The translations under genes were made by a program, and so were the position numbers. From assembly GCA_030272155.1 (NCBI GenBank), contig CP126205.1, positions 484,501 through 548,500 on the forward strand: 64,000 nt of DNA, in the 5' to 3' direction. Positions 12,659-24,200 of this stretch are shown here, piece after piece. Below the pieces are notes generated by a model that did no database searches, was not told the DNA's origin, and saw only the letters and a list, made by a program, of their open reading frames with translations. This DNA is from Tetradesmus obliquus (Eukaryota; Chlorophyta; Chlorophyceae; Sphaeropleales; Scenedesmaceae). Numbering within the stretch: the first letter of the stretch is position 1; the number at the start of each line of letters is the position of its first letter.

Positions 12659-12663
12659 TGTAA
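12659..12663 (+). terminator. Putative TGTAA polyadenylation signal
   Basis: TGTAA, the usual chlorophyte polyadenylation signal, lies 264 bases past the stop of the small three-exon gene. The pentamer is short and can occur by chance, so the evidence is its position only. Confidence 0.35.
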
Positions 12664-15600
12664 AGAAGGACGTAGCATGCGACAGCTGCTGCTGTGCAGC
12701 AGAGGTAGCAGTGGTGTAGGAACTGCATGATGCATCATCCAGGCGGCCTGTGCTTCAAGCACGGTGTCACTGCCTGGTCAGCAGGGCGCTGCTCTTATGG
12801 CATGCACTCTTTGAAAATCCCAAGATCCTCGTGGCGAATGTTTGCACAAACAGCATGTTTTACATGTTTTGTGAGCCTGCACACAGCATCAGAAGTGGCA
12901 GGCAGCAGATGCGATGTGCTGCTTGCGACGTACAAGCAAAGGTTAGGAGTGTGGCGTTCTTCAACACACGCAGGACAATGGAATGACGGCATGATCTTGA
13001 TGCTGCTGTGGCGTTGACTTGTAACCTGTGGCAGCACACGGCAGGGAGTTCAATCTAATGGTAGCCAATATTGGTGGCCTGACGGCTGGCGCTGAACGCC
13101 GCTGTAGCCGCCGCCTCCGTCATGCTCCCTTCAGCATGCAAATAGGTATTGCGTGCAGGACTGTGATCGAATCCGTGACCTGACACCTTCTGACAAGTCC
13201 ACCTTATCTGCTAAACCTGTTACTTCGTAGTTGCAACATAGTTACTTCATGGCAGCAGCGTGCCAGAAAAGCAGTAGGTAGCAGCCGCACCAAGCCGGCA
13301 GTCACGCAAGCCTGGAACTTGTTTACGCGTCAAACTGAACAGCACGGTGGAGTGGTACAGGGGCCACAGCCCATGCTGTAGCAGCAGTACGCATTCGCAA
13401 GGGGTAGGGTACGCTGCGCTGCTATCAACATGGCGATGACCTGAACGCGGTCAGACAGAGTCACAATTCGGTCATCATGAATTGTTACCTCAACATGGCA
13501 TGCGGTTTCATTCTCACCGGCACCACAACATGGGCAGCAGCATGCACCAAACACAAGTATTCGCCAAACTTTCACAGCTGGGCGCAGGCTGCAATCCACC
13601 CGAAGTGTCCACATGCACCCACATCGCATTTGATGCAAGTGTTTGTAATGCTTGTAATCAGACAGTCCTATCAACTCCCTGGCTCTGGGGGTGTCATCGC
13701 TGTCAACACTATGGCACACCACAGCCCAGTTTCTGCTTATGAACAGCACACCCGTTCACCTCCAGTACCGAACAACGGTCAGTAGGAGCTGCACCACACA
13801 TACCGCATCTGGAAATGGTGCCGTCTTGACAATAAAGAGCCTCGTCATCAACTTTACAAGCACATGTCTTTGCAGCAGATGACCTGTCTGTCTGTCTGTC
13901 AGTGCAAGCTCGATCTGAAGCGCATGCAGCTGCACCACCACAACCGTTTGCCCTCAGGCAGCACGAGGTGCACTGCATGGTGCCCAGCACATGCCGCACG
14001 CATACCCAGCCAACAACACATCTAAGACGCCAAAGCACAAAAGCCCAACACAATAGGACGCTACGGTTGGTATACACAGACGATGGTGATTCTGCAACGC
14101 ACGCATATGGTAGTAGCGCCATGTTCAGCCGTGCAGCCGGCGCCTCCAAACAAGCTCTAAAGTAATCCACAATCCCAGCCTGGGCAAAAGCACGCATCAC
14201 ATGCTTTGCCGTTACCCCAAATCTTCTCAGTCACATAGTAGCATTGCTGCTCCTGGGGCAGCTGTGTCAGCCGTGACAGGAGCTGTGCCATCAAGTCTTT
14301 CACTAAGCCACACATGAGGAGAGAACATGCAGAGGAAAAACCTATGCAACACAGGCGACACAGGTGCAACGGCCCAACACACCAGATGAACTGCTGGTGA
14401 TTAACAAGGAAACATACGCACATGCAATGCCAGCATGCGCACCATCGCACACAGCTGTTGTTGCAGCCAAGTGGTGCGAGGCTGTCTTGGTTGTCATTCA
14501 CAAAAAAGGGTGACACGAGTCAGGCTCACAGCTGCAAGGCTACTACACCCATGCCTGCCAGCTGTAGCAGTCCCCAGCAGTGGCCTGCATCCAAGCAGCA
14601 GGCAGCAATCCAAGCCCAGGTGCATGCATGGCGTGCCTCGCATACTGTACACAGTCAGGAAGCTGCAGCAGGCTACACAGCAGACAACTGCCGTACTGAT
14701 CGCACTACAGCCGGCTTTGTGCAAGCTGCTCGTCTGCCGTCATTCCCTGCCGCGTCCAGAACGCACTGCACACACTCTACACCAAGCCATGTGCAGTTGG
14801 TGTGCTGGCGCAGCAGCAGCACTTGCAGCCGCCATACATTTTGCGCTGCTGCGGCTGCCATGCCAACCACCTCCTGCGCGCCCGACTGGCCGCATCCTAA
14901 TCAAACAGCTGCCAGCAATGTAAGCAGGCTGGGCACAGTACAGAAGACATGTGACAAGTCCATGTGCCTGCATGTACCACCTGTAATGTTCGTGTAGACT
15001 GCTCCCAGCCACGCCACAAACCTTTACTAGCGGCAGACAACACCAAGCAGCCGCAGCGCTTGGCAGAACATGACGACGTGCATAGTGTTTGCAAATGCCC
15101 AGCATCAAGCGCTGCGCAACATGCAGGCAGCAGCCTGCCATCAACAGCAACATACAAGCAGAGCCACTGGAACACGGCAGCGCATGCTAGCCGGCTGGCG
15201 TATGACAACCAGCCGCCTTCCGCGCGTCTCCAGGAGGCGAAAACAGCACACCCATAACGCTCCCAGCAGGGAGAACAACCTGCAGGCAATACGTACTTGA
15301 CAGTAGAGCAACACAGTACGCACTGCCACAGCGACTGCCTCACCAGCAGCCGATGCTGCGTTGTTGAACTGCTCAACTGCCTGCACACTCCCAGCTGTTA
15401 CCCAACACTGCGGCTGTAATGGCTCACGCAACATAGCTGACCTCACAGCACAGCCTTGCACAACTAACCATCCCTACTTGGTGCCTGGCATAGGGCCGTG
15501 CTGGTGCGCCAGCCAGCATAAACACACCATGCCACCACACAGGAGAAGCAGCAGCAGCCCTCCGTCACAGTGCACTCACACATACACCATACCGTGTATG

Positions 15601-16342
15601 TGCAAAGCAGCAGCAACAAGCAGCTGGCGGTAGCTGCAGCAGGCTTCAACTCCAACGTGAACTTGCATCCTGAGATACACGACATCCTTTCTATGAGCAA
15701 CAACATTCTGCCCACCTACTGCATGTCTGAGTGCTTTGCGAACAAGCCGAGCCAAACCCTCACATGCGTCAACAGCGACAATGCAGAAACATCAACTGGC
15801 CTAATGCATGCATCATGCGATTTAGGCCCTGGCTCCGCACACAAGCCTGGGTGTATGCAACGTGGGCTTGCATGCGCAGTTTACGCGCACAGCAAGCAGC
15901 GGCAATGGCACACATGGTGCTCTTAACCAACCACAGCAGCCAAAACTGTACACAAGTGCGTACGCCTGCGACCCTGGCACAAGTTCAACCTTCAGAGACA
16001 AAAGCCGCCGGCACACCACAGAAGAGCAGCAGCCATTTAACAACATAGACCTAGCAGCCACACACAGCTGACTGCAATTTCTGTCAACAACTGCTGTGCA
16101 AGCAGCAGGCAGCAACAAGCGTAGAGCATACCATGGCCGTGTTCCTACCATACCCTCCCCCATGCACAATAAATTACTCTGCTTGACACACAGACAACAG
16201 CAACAGCGCGCAGTTGGCCCAGCTGCCGTCAACAGCCATGCGTGCGTTAAACACAGCAGCTGCAGCCTCACCGCTGCACACACACGAGCAGCAGCCCTGC
16301 CCAAAACCCAGCAGCAAGGCCAAGCTAGCTGTACACAAGCTG
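12664..16342. other. Gene-poor stretch, possibly including a long 3' UTR
   Basis: These 3.7 kb lie between two convergent genes. Frames are open over up to ~160 codons on both strands, but they are Cys/His/Ala-rich, lack recognisable domains and look like products of CAG/TGC-rich composition. One stretch at 14100-14310 on the minus strand looks more protein-like and is listed separately. The part nearest 16342 probably includes the 3' UTR of the bZIP gene. Confidence 0.45.
14100..14312 (-). pseudogene. Weak candidate: protein-like fragment with a frame change
   Basis: On the minus strand one frame reads VKDLMAQLLSRLTQLPQEQQ and continues CYYVTEKIWG. Then, in a different frame starting at the run of four G's near 14223, the text continues TAKHVMRAFAQAGIVDYFRA and on to ARLNMALLPY. 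The two halves read naturally as one helical segment, so this may be a short unrecognised intron, an assembly indel in the G-run or a decayed gene. I recognise no family and found no flanking exons. Confidence 0.25.
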
Positions 16343-19300
16343 CTACGCCCTCACAGTGTGCTGCATACCCATGAGCTGCGTGCTGCGTGGCGGCCGCCCC
16401 CGCCGGGTCGGCTTCTTTGCGCCCTGCCGCGCCTGCGCGGCATCCGCAGCAGCAGCGGCCGCCGCCTCGTCCTGCTGCTGCAGCGCAGCCATGATCGTGT
16501 GCCACTGGGGCAGCCAGGGGTAGCTGCTCACGCAGGCAACTGCCATCTGTGAGCCACTAATGATGCTGGTCACGGTGTGCGCAAACACGCCGTCCAAGCT
16601 GGAGTACGCTGCTAAGCTCTTAGAGATCGCCTGCAGCACCTCTAGGCTATGCGCGCGCAGCAGAACCTTGGACACACGGTCTGCTGCCTCCTCGGCCTGC
16701 TGCAGCGCCTTGTACTGCGCATTCAGCGCCAGCCGCTGATCCACCAGGCGCGATAAGCACGCCCCAAAGCGCCGGTAACACGCCAGCGCGTCCTGCCGCT
16801 GCTGCTGGTTCAGCTCCATGGCTTGCAGGACAGCTGCCCACAGGCTTTCTGGCGGCTCTGCTGGCTGCAGGGTTTCCAAACTGCGCTTGTTCATATCGTA
16901 GACCACGCCTTGGCCCTTGGCCACCAGGAAGGGCTGGAAGACTTCACTGATGGCGCTGCGCGTGAGCGCATCCAGCCGCGCATCCGCTGCTGCTGCGATG
17001 GCTGCACAGGGAAGGCAGGATGCGCAGTGGCAGGGCAGGCAGGAGGGAATGAGCACGCTAGCATTAAATGGCAGCAGCACTGCCTTTCAGCAGAAGCTTG
17101 CGCGCAGAGATCAGCACAGCTCCACAACAAAACCCAGAAGCGCACAGCTGAAGCGCGCACACGCGCGCATGCACAAGCACCGCGCAACAAGCACAAAACC
17201 ATGCGCACAGAGCCGCACTCACATACACGCGCGCACACATGTGCCCTCGCATGCAGCCCCAGGCGCGCGCGTATGCAGGCGCAACACGCACATGAAACCA
17301 TGCGCACGCGCGCGCACGCCCGCACACGCACATATCCACTGCGCCTGCTGCTCACCAGGGCCAGCAGAGCTGCGCTGCACCATCTGTGCGTGGCTAACAA
17401 CAAAACACCATATCGACCACCACAACGCTGCATAACACTCAAAAACATGTGTGCGTGTTCATCATGGCTGCTGCTCACCAGGGTCAGCAGAGCTGCGCTG
17501 CACCATGAGCGCCGCGCACACGGCTCACAACAAAATACCATACTGACCACCACTACACTGCATAGATTTCAAATACATGCGCGCGTGTACATCATGCCTG
17601 CCGCTCACCGGGGTCAGCGGAGCTGCGCTGCACCATCAGGGCCTGAGCCTTGCGCAGGAACTCCTTGTACAGCACCACACCCTGCTCGGGGCTGCTCACA
17701 CAGCCCGACAGCGGGCCGGTGTCAACAGCCGCCGCCGCCGCTGCTGCTGCCGCTGCTGCTGCCGCGCCGTTTCCAGCGACGCCGGATGCCTCCAGCGCCA
17801 GTGCTTGCTGCCGCTGGTGTTGCTGCTGGGCATCCGCTGCAATGGCCTGGAGGCTGCTGCTGCCGCTAGCTACCTCTGCTGCATGCTGTTGCTGAAGCGG
17901 GCATGCCTCTGGCAGCTGCTGCGCCTCAGCTGCTGAGGGCTGACCAGGCAGCAGGGCCTGCTGATCCCAGGGCAGCGGCCTATCAAGCAAGCTGCTGCTG
18001 CTGCCGGCAGCATCCAGCCCGGTGCTGCTGCCACTGCCAGTGCTGCCGCTGCTGCGCAGCAGGCTAGCACCCATCCCCGGCGTCCCAGGCGACACCAGCC
18101 CTGCTGCTGCTGCCGCGGCTGCTGCTCCGCTGCTGCTGCGGCTGCTGATGCTGCTGCTGCCGCTGCTGCCGCTCATGCCGGAGTTGTCGGGGCTGCTGCT
18201 GCTGATGCCTAGGCGGTCCACGCCATCAATGAGCTGCATGAGGCCGTGTATCTGCGTGGAGCAGTTAAGGGACGTCTCCAGCACGCGCATCTTGCTCTGC
18301 AGCGCTGCGTTCTCCGCCTGCAGCTGCTGCAGCAGCTCCTGCTTCTCTGCCACCTCTTGCTCCATGGTGGTGATCTGCAGGTGCACACAATGTTGCCACA
18401 GCAGCATGAAATGCTGCGAGCTTGGAGGCGTGTTTGCTCATGAAAAGAAGCATCCGCTGGTATGCTGTCAGCTGCTTGATGAGCATGGTGCAAGTTTGGG
18501 CTGCAGCGGGGTTACCATCTCAACAGGGCACAAGCAACAGGGCTGCACAACACAACATGCACAACATGCACCACAATGTCAAGCGCTTTGTTGCTTGATT
18601 GATGATGTAATGATAATACAGTCCTCAAGCGCAGGCACGCTGCATACTTGAGCACGGAATACAAGACGTACAGTGCATCAGGATCAGAACCATAGCTGTG
18701 CTGCTGGTAATGCCCTGTCCATGTCGCTGCGGCTGTTGCCAGGTGTCAGAGTTTGCCAGGCCAGTGACACTCTGCGATGTGATGAAGCTGCATGCACTGC
18801 AGCAAATGCGCCATCCAGTCCATTGCAACTGCTATAGCAATGCCTGCACTCTCAGCTGCTGGGACTGCAGCACTCCAGCAGCAGCTAGCCATATGCATGC
18901 AAAGACCAGCACTTACATTCTGCTTCTTGCGCTCCCTATAGCGCTTGTGAGCATCTTTCTGTGCCTGACTTTTGTAACGCTTGGTGTTCTTTGGGCGCAG
19001 CTTTTCGTTAAATAGCTTGCTGCTGCTGCCACTGGCCTGTTTACTGCTGCTGCTGCCGCCACCATATGAGGTGCCTTCTTGCTGCTCCAGCTGCTGCAGG
19101 GCAGCACCTGCTGTGCTTGGAAGCAGCTGTGGCTCAGCATCCACAAAGTCCATCATTGCCACCATATCCAGCTCAGGCAACAGCTCTGTGGGTGCAGGCA
19201 CTTGCTGCAGCTGAGAAATGAGCACCTGCGCATCTGGCACAAACTGCCCTTGATATTGCCCAGGAGGAACCAGCTGATCTTCCTCGCTCAAGAGTAGATC

Positions 19301-19363
19301 GTTTTCTTGCGCAAACGCGTCCAGCCACGCTGCAAAAGCGTCCTGTGGTTGCGCCATGCCCAT
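16343..19363 (-). CDS. bZIP transcription factor with Gln in place of the invariant Asn
   Basis: Three exons, 19363-18917, 18374-17609 and 17001-16343, close in phase to 623 aa. The acidic N-terminal half (DLLLSEEDQLVPPGQ) is followed by the basic region QKDAHKRYRERKKQN near residues 137-149. Splicing at that point continues into the zipper ITTMEQEVAEKQELLQQLQA and ENAALQSKMRVLE. In plant and animal bZIPs the basic region has N-x7-R; here Gln stands at the Asn position and Tyr replaces the usual Ser/Cys, while the Arg is kept. A long Ser/Ala/Gln linker leads to a helical C-terminal domain (residues ~410-600, e.g. AISEVFQPFLVAKGQGVVYD), a layout I associate with green-algal bZIPs. The end has an AT-hook-like TRRGRPPRS. 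It is a nuclear regulator by inference; its targets are unknown. Confidence 0.85.
17140..17345. repeat. CA/CG-rich dinucleotide-like tract in bZIP intron 2
   Basis: This stretch is dominated by alternating purine-pyrimidine text (GCGCACACGCGCGCATGC and similar). It is a degenerate (CA/CG)n tract between the exon-end copies and exon 3. Such sequence can adopt Z-form DNA and is prone to slippage. Confidence 0.7.
17351..17505 (-). repeat. Two intronic copies of the end of bZIP exon 2
   Basis: The true end of exon 2 with its donor lies at 17604-17637. Near-identical 34-base stretches sit at 17351-17384 and 17472-17505 in the same orientation, each with a donor-like GGTGAGC. Both lie downstream of the real junction, inside intron 2. 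Spacing is about 121-132 bases, so the repeat unit also includes ~90 bases of intron. Confidence 0.85.
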
Positions 19364-20270
19364 TCCAGCAAGGCGAAGAGCCCCGTGCCAGACAAAAGAG
19401 GACTATAGGCGTCTGAATCAGCTTACGTCAAAGCATGCCTGTGTGCAATGCGCTGAAAGCAGGTGACGACGATTGGCCAGTATGTGGCCTAACGCAGTCA
19501 AGCACGTAGATATCAGCATTTGAATGATCACTTACCACCGTCAAATGTTAAGGCAGGTCATGCCGCAGAAGAGGGTTGTTTAAAGGTCTAAACACTGGCA
19601 CTCTCAGGGCCTGGCCCGGCCCTTGTAGATTCGGGCTCTGACGACAACGATACTACTAAAACACTGTGAAGTAGCATTGAATGCCTTCCTGGCAACGCTC
19701 CTGCGCCTCACGCGCTACCCACGTACTTGCAGGGACGTTGCTTTGAACAAGGCCTGTCGCTTGCTATTGAACAAGTGTAGGGATCAACTGTGAGGGAATC
19801 ATAATACGTTTTGGACCGAACTTGCTGGTGCATCAGACCCACATGGGGTAACCAGAGAGGAGCAGCAGCAGAACTGCTCTGTCAGAGCTGTCTTAAAGCC
19901 TTGCTTTTGCACGGACTCTCTGCTTCAGCCTCAGTAAAAGCTACTGAGGATCTGCTTCTGGACTGACAGCAGTCTGACCTTGAAGAACAAGGGGGCAGGC
20001 AAGTTGAATGGCGCCAACATGCTGGCAGTGAGGGCGGTTTGTACCGTCAAAGTGCTTGCAGAGCGACAGCTGCCGGCAGCTGCTGACAGCGTTGCTGCTT
20101 GTGGCAGGGCTGTGTATGCACACGCAGACATCACCATAGCACTGCTGTGGTCACTGTATACATGATCAGGTTGCCTACAACCACTTGGCTGTACGTTGCT
20201 TCTTGTGGTGTGCAGCTGCAGGAAACTCGCAGCAGCAGCAGCAGCGGCAGGAACAACAGCGGTTGTCTGG
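19364..20270. promoter_or_regulatory. Divergent intergenic region, bZIP (-) / ARF-GEF (+)
   Basis: This 0.9-kb spacer lies between two divergent start codons. The composition drops in GC relative to the coding regions and CTG repeats are nearly absent until ~20230, which fits a promoter region. A short AGCAGC run immediately precedes the ARF-GEF start. I see no convincing TATA box or named operator. Confidence 0.45.
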
Positions 20271-21193
20271 ATGTCCCAGCCCAGCAGCAACCTGCAGCAC
20301 CAGCCAGCAGCGGAGCTCATCAGCAATGCTTTGCACAAAATCAAGAAGCTCGCTGGCGGGCGCAAGCATGCAGAGCTGTCGCAGCAATGCCAGGGGCTGA
20401 TCGACAGCATACATGAGGTGCGCGTGCGGTGCGGCTGTGCACAGCACACGGCAAAGCTGGTTACTTGATTGTGCCAGCTGGCAGCTCTAGGTGCATCACT
20501 TGCCTGGTGCTGCAGCTGCAAGCTGCTTGTGCCGCCCCGGTTGAGGTGGGGCATCTGGCTGAGTGCCAGGTCAGCACTGCCGCGGCATGGATGCTCCAAG
20601 CAGGGCGTGTGGTTTTGCTGAAGAGTGCGTAGTGCTGCGCGCATGCATTGCCTGTATCCGCTGGGACGTGTCATCTTGTCCATGCTGCGGCAAGCGCTTC
20701 ACGTGTGTGGTCTGGTTGCGTGATGTTGTCCTGCAGGTGCTGTCACCAGAGTTTGCAGCGCGCGCTGCAGCACAGCCCAAGGCAGCTGCACAGGCAGAAG
20801 CAGTTGCTGCAGCTGATGAGCCAGCCACGCCTGCAGCAGACAGCGCTGCAGGAACAGCAGAGCAGCCTGAGCAGGTGCGCACAGCGCAGCGCTGGTCCTG
20901 AGTTTGCGCGAAGCGACAAAGGCAGTGCTGGGCTGTCGGTTGCGTGTCTGCAAGGTGGTTGCGCACAGCACAGTGCACAGGACCCTTTGTGCAAGTCCTT
21001 AATAGTCACCAGGGTCGCGCGTGTTCAACTGCTGCGTGAGATGCAGCGAAACACCTGGTGCTCATCTGCCATTGTTGTTGTCACCATACCTTGCAGGACA
21101 CGACATCGGGACGGGCTGCTTCCTCAAGTGGCGGTGTTGCTGCAGCTGAGCCACCTGACAGCAATGGCAGCCCAGCAGCAGCGGCTGATGATT

Positions 21194-21227
<34 letters not shown>

Positions 21228-24200
21228 CACCGCAGAGTCAGCAGATGCAGCCACAGCTGAAGCTGAAGCAGCAGCTGCGGAGGCAGCTGCTGCAGCAGCA
21301 GCGCTGGAGAAGCGGGCTGCTGATGCTGCACGGCTAGCTGCTGCAGTGCAGCTGCCGCAGCTGCAGCCGCAGGACCTCGTGCAGCGCACTGACAGCGCAA
21401 TCAGCGACGCTGCTGCAACATCAGTGATGCAGGTGGGCAGGGCGGCTGGTGACACATCTGCAGAGAAGCCCACCATCCTGCACATGTGTGCTGCTCAGGG
21501 TTGTCATGCCTGTGTCGCCAGTTGAGCGCGCGCTGCTGCGCGCACCTGCCTGTAACAGCCGGTGCACAACGCGCAAGCCGCAGGAGCAGCACACGTGCTG
21601 TTCAATTTAATTACTGCTGTCGCTGCGCCCGCTGTTGCTGCTGTGCTGCCGCAGGTGCTGCAGCTGGCGGTGGACACGCTGCGGCCCAACATTGTGGAAG
21701 TCACGCTGGACCTCATCCACAAGCTGATTGCCTTCAGGTGCGCGCAGGCAGTGCTTCTGTGGGTGCTGTTTTGATCGTTGCATTGGCCATGGCCATTGCT
21801 ATTGTCAGGGCCTTGGCATGAGTGAAGCAACCTCAGCTTTTGCCCACTTGCTCGGCAGCAGGCACGTGACGGCACAGCAGGCATGTGAGAGCTTGTCACC
21901 GAGTTCTGCTTGACAGGGTTGATCTGCTTGTGTCCACGCGGGACATCATGTGTTTGCTGAGCAGTGGTGTGCATGGGCTGCCTGTCTATGTATGCACAGG
22001 TACCTGCAGGGCGCAGCGCACAATGTGCAGGCAGACCGGCACGACGAGGACGCAGCAGGCGACAGCAAGCAGCCCAAGTCAGCAGCAGCCGAGGCAGCGC
22101 AGCAGCTCACGCCACAGGCACTGGCGGTGCAGCTCATCTGCCGCTGTGATGAGATCCCTGATGAGGGTGTGGAGGTGCTGGTGCTGCGCGGGCTGCTCAC
22201 TGCCAGCACCAGCCTCACTTTTACAATACATGGGCAGGCGCTGCTGCTGGCGGTGCGCACGTGCTACAACATCCACCTCATGAGCCGCAGCGAGGTCAAC
22301 CAGACAACTGCAAAAGCGGCGCTGACGCAGATGCTCAACGTGGTGTTCCAGCGCATGGAAGCAGGCAGCGTGAGGGTGGCGGTGAGTTCCCCTGCGCCGG
22401 TGCTGGCAGCAGTTCGCTGCTTTCGTTACCGTACGTGTACTTCAAGCAAGTAGCGCTGTACGTTCGCGCAGCAGGCTGCGCATCAACTGTTGGCTCACCT
22501 CTTGTGCGTCCCTGCAATCAAACTCCTTGCCTGTAGTGCAACCATTGTGAGGGATGGGCCGCTGCGCTGCCGCTGCTGCTTGCTCCTCCAGATGAAGCCT
22601 ATCACTGTGGCAGACATGCTGGGGCTGTATTTCAACTGCTGTGCCTTATAAAATTCGCCTGCTGCGCTGCTGCTGCTGCGTTTCATTTGCTTGCTCCTCC
22701 AGGTGAAGCCCATTGCTGTGGCAGACATGCTGGGGCTGTCCAACCCAGCCAAGTCCAGCGCGGCTGATGCCAGCGGCGTCACCAGCGCCGTGCAGGGCTT
22801 TTTGAACAACGTGGTGGCAGCAGCAGGCTACGGCGCAGCAGTAGAGACGCACCAGCAGCTGAAGCAGAGCCTCACGCGAGCCATCCTGGCTCCCAGGCAA
22901 TCCACAGATCTGGGGGATGGCGGCGCAGCAGCAGCAGCAGCAGCAGCAGGGGGTGGCGACAGTGCCAGCCAGCAGCAGCAGGAGCCTGTTGTGGTGGTAA
23001 CGGGTGAGGTGTCAGATGATGAGGAGGATGAGGAGCGAGGCACATTCCACCTGGCAGGCAGCGGCGGCAGCGGCAGCCTCCCTACATACAGCAGCAGCGG
23101 CACGCCAAAAGCCGCGGCTGGCGCAGCTGCAGCGGGCGGCGCAGGCGGTGCAGCAGCATCGCAAGTGGGTGGCGCAGCAGCTGCTGCGCCGCATGGTGCT
23201 GTGGTGCTGCCAGCTAGTGTGGCGCTGCTGCACAAGGATGCGTTCCTGGTGTTCCGCGCGCTGTGCAAGCTGAGCATCCGCACCAGTGACCTGGTGACCG
23301 TCAGCGACCCCACCGCAGTGCGCGGCAAGGTGAGGCGGCTGCGTGGCGGAAGGCAGTGCACCGCTGCCCACACTGCCACAGTTTCGGTCATGTCCAGCTT
23401 GCTATCCAGGGTCGCACTCGTAAGTGCTGCTCTCATATGCCGCCATCAACAGCGTGCACTCTCATGTTAGTGGGAATCATTGTGTCGCACCCGCGCAACC
23501 TCCTGCCGTTCCGCTCTTGTAACAATGTAACACTTTTCAAACCGCCTGCGCGACAGCTGCTGGCGCTGGAGCTGCTCAAGGTGCTTCTGGAGAACAGCGG
23601 GCCCGCCTTCAAGGCCAGCGAGCGCTTCACCGCAGCCATCCGGCAGTACCTGTGCCTGTCGCTGCTCAAAAACAGCGCCAGCAGCATTCCTGCAGCGCTG
23701 CAGCTGTCAGCCAGCATCTTTCTGAGCCTCCTGCAGAAGTTCAGGGCTGCGTTGAAAGCAGAAGTGGGTGTGTTCCTGCCCATGGTGGTGCTGAAAGTGC
23801 TGGAGCCGCCTGCTGCTGCTGGTGGGGCCGGCGGCGCTGCTGCTGCTGCAGCGGCTGCGGCGCAGACGAGCCTTGCTGTCAACTCGTACAGCTACAAGTG
23901 AGGAGGGTCTTGCTGCCGCATTTGCTGCAGCTATTGCAGCGCGTGATGTTATTTGTCGTGATGCAGATGCTGTCAGCATGAGTGCACAAAAGATGAGCCA
24001 GCAGCAGGCCTGCATGAGTGGCTGTTGTGTCAATATGCTTGCAGGACTTTTAGGCTGCACGTTACAGATGGCTTTGCCACCCTTCTTTCTTTTGATCACG
24101 CCCTGCGGCAGCTTTGACCTATCAATTACGTAGTGCGTGCTTGCTGTTGCGTGCTGCGGCTGCGCTGCAGGGTGGTGGTGCTGCGCTGCCTGCGCGAGGT

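Noticed and set aside
13140-13200. GATCGAATCC near 13170 looked like a tRNA T-loop.
   Set aside because: The flanking bases do not form a T-stem, and no acceptor or anticodon arm could be drawn.
22828-23436. A 202-codon minus-strand frame opposite the ARF-GEF.
   Set aside because: It lies on the antisense strand of exon 6, where Ala/Ser/Gly-rich coding keeps the opposite strand open. The plus strand has the conserved domain and matching splice sites.
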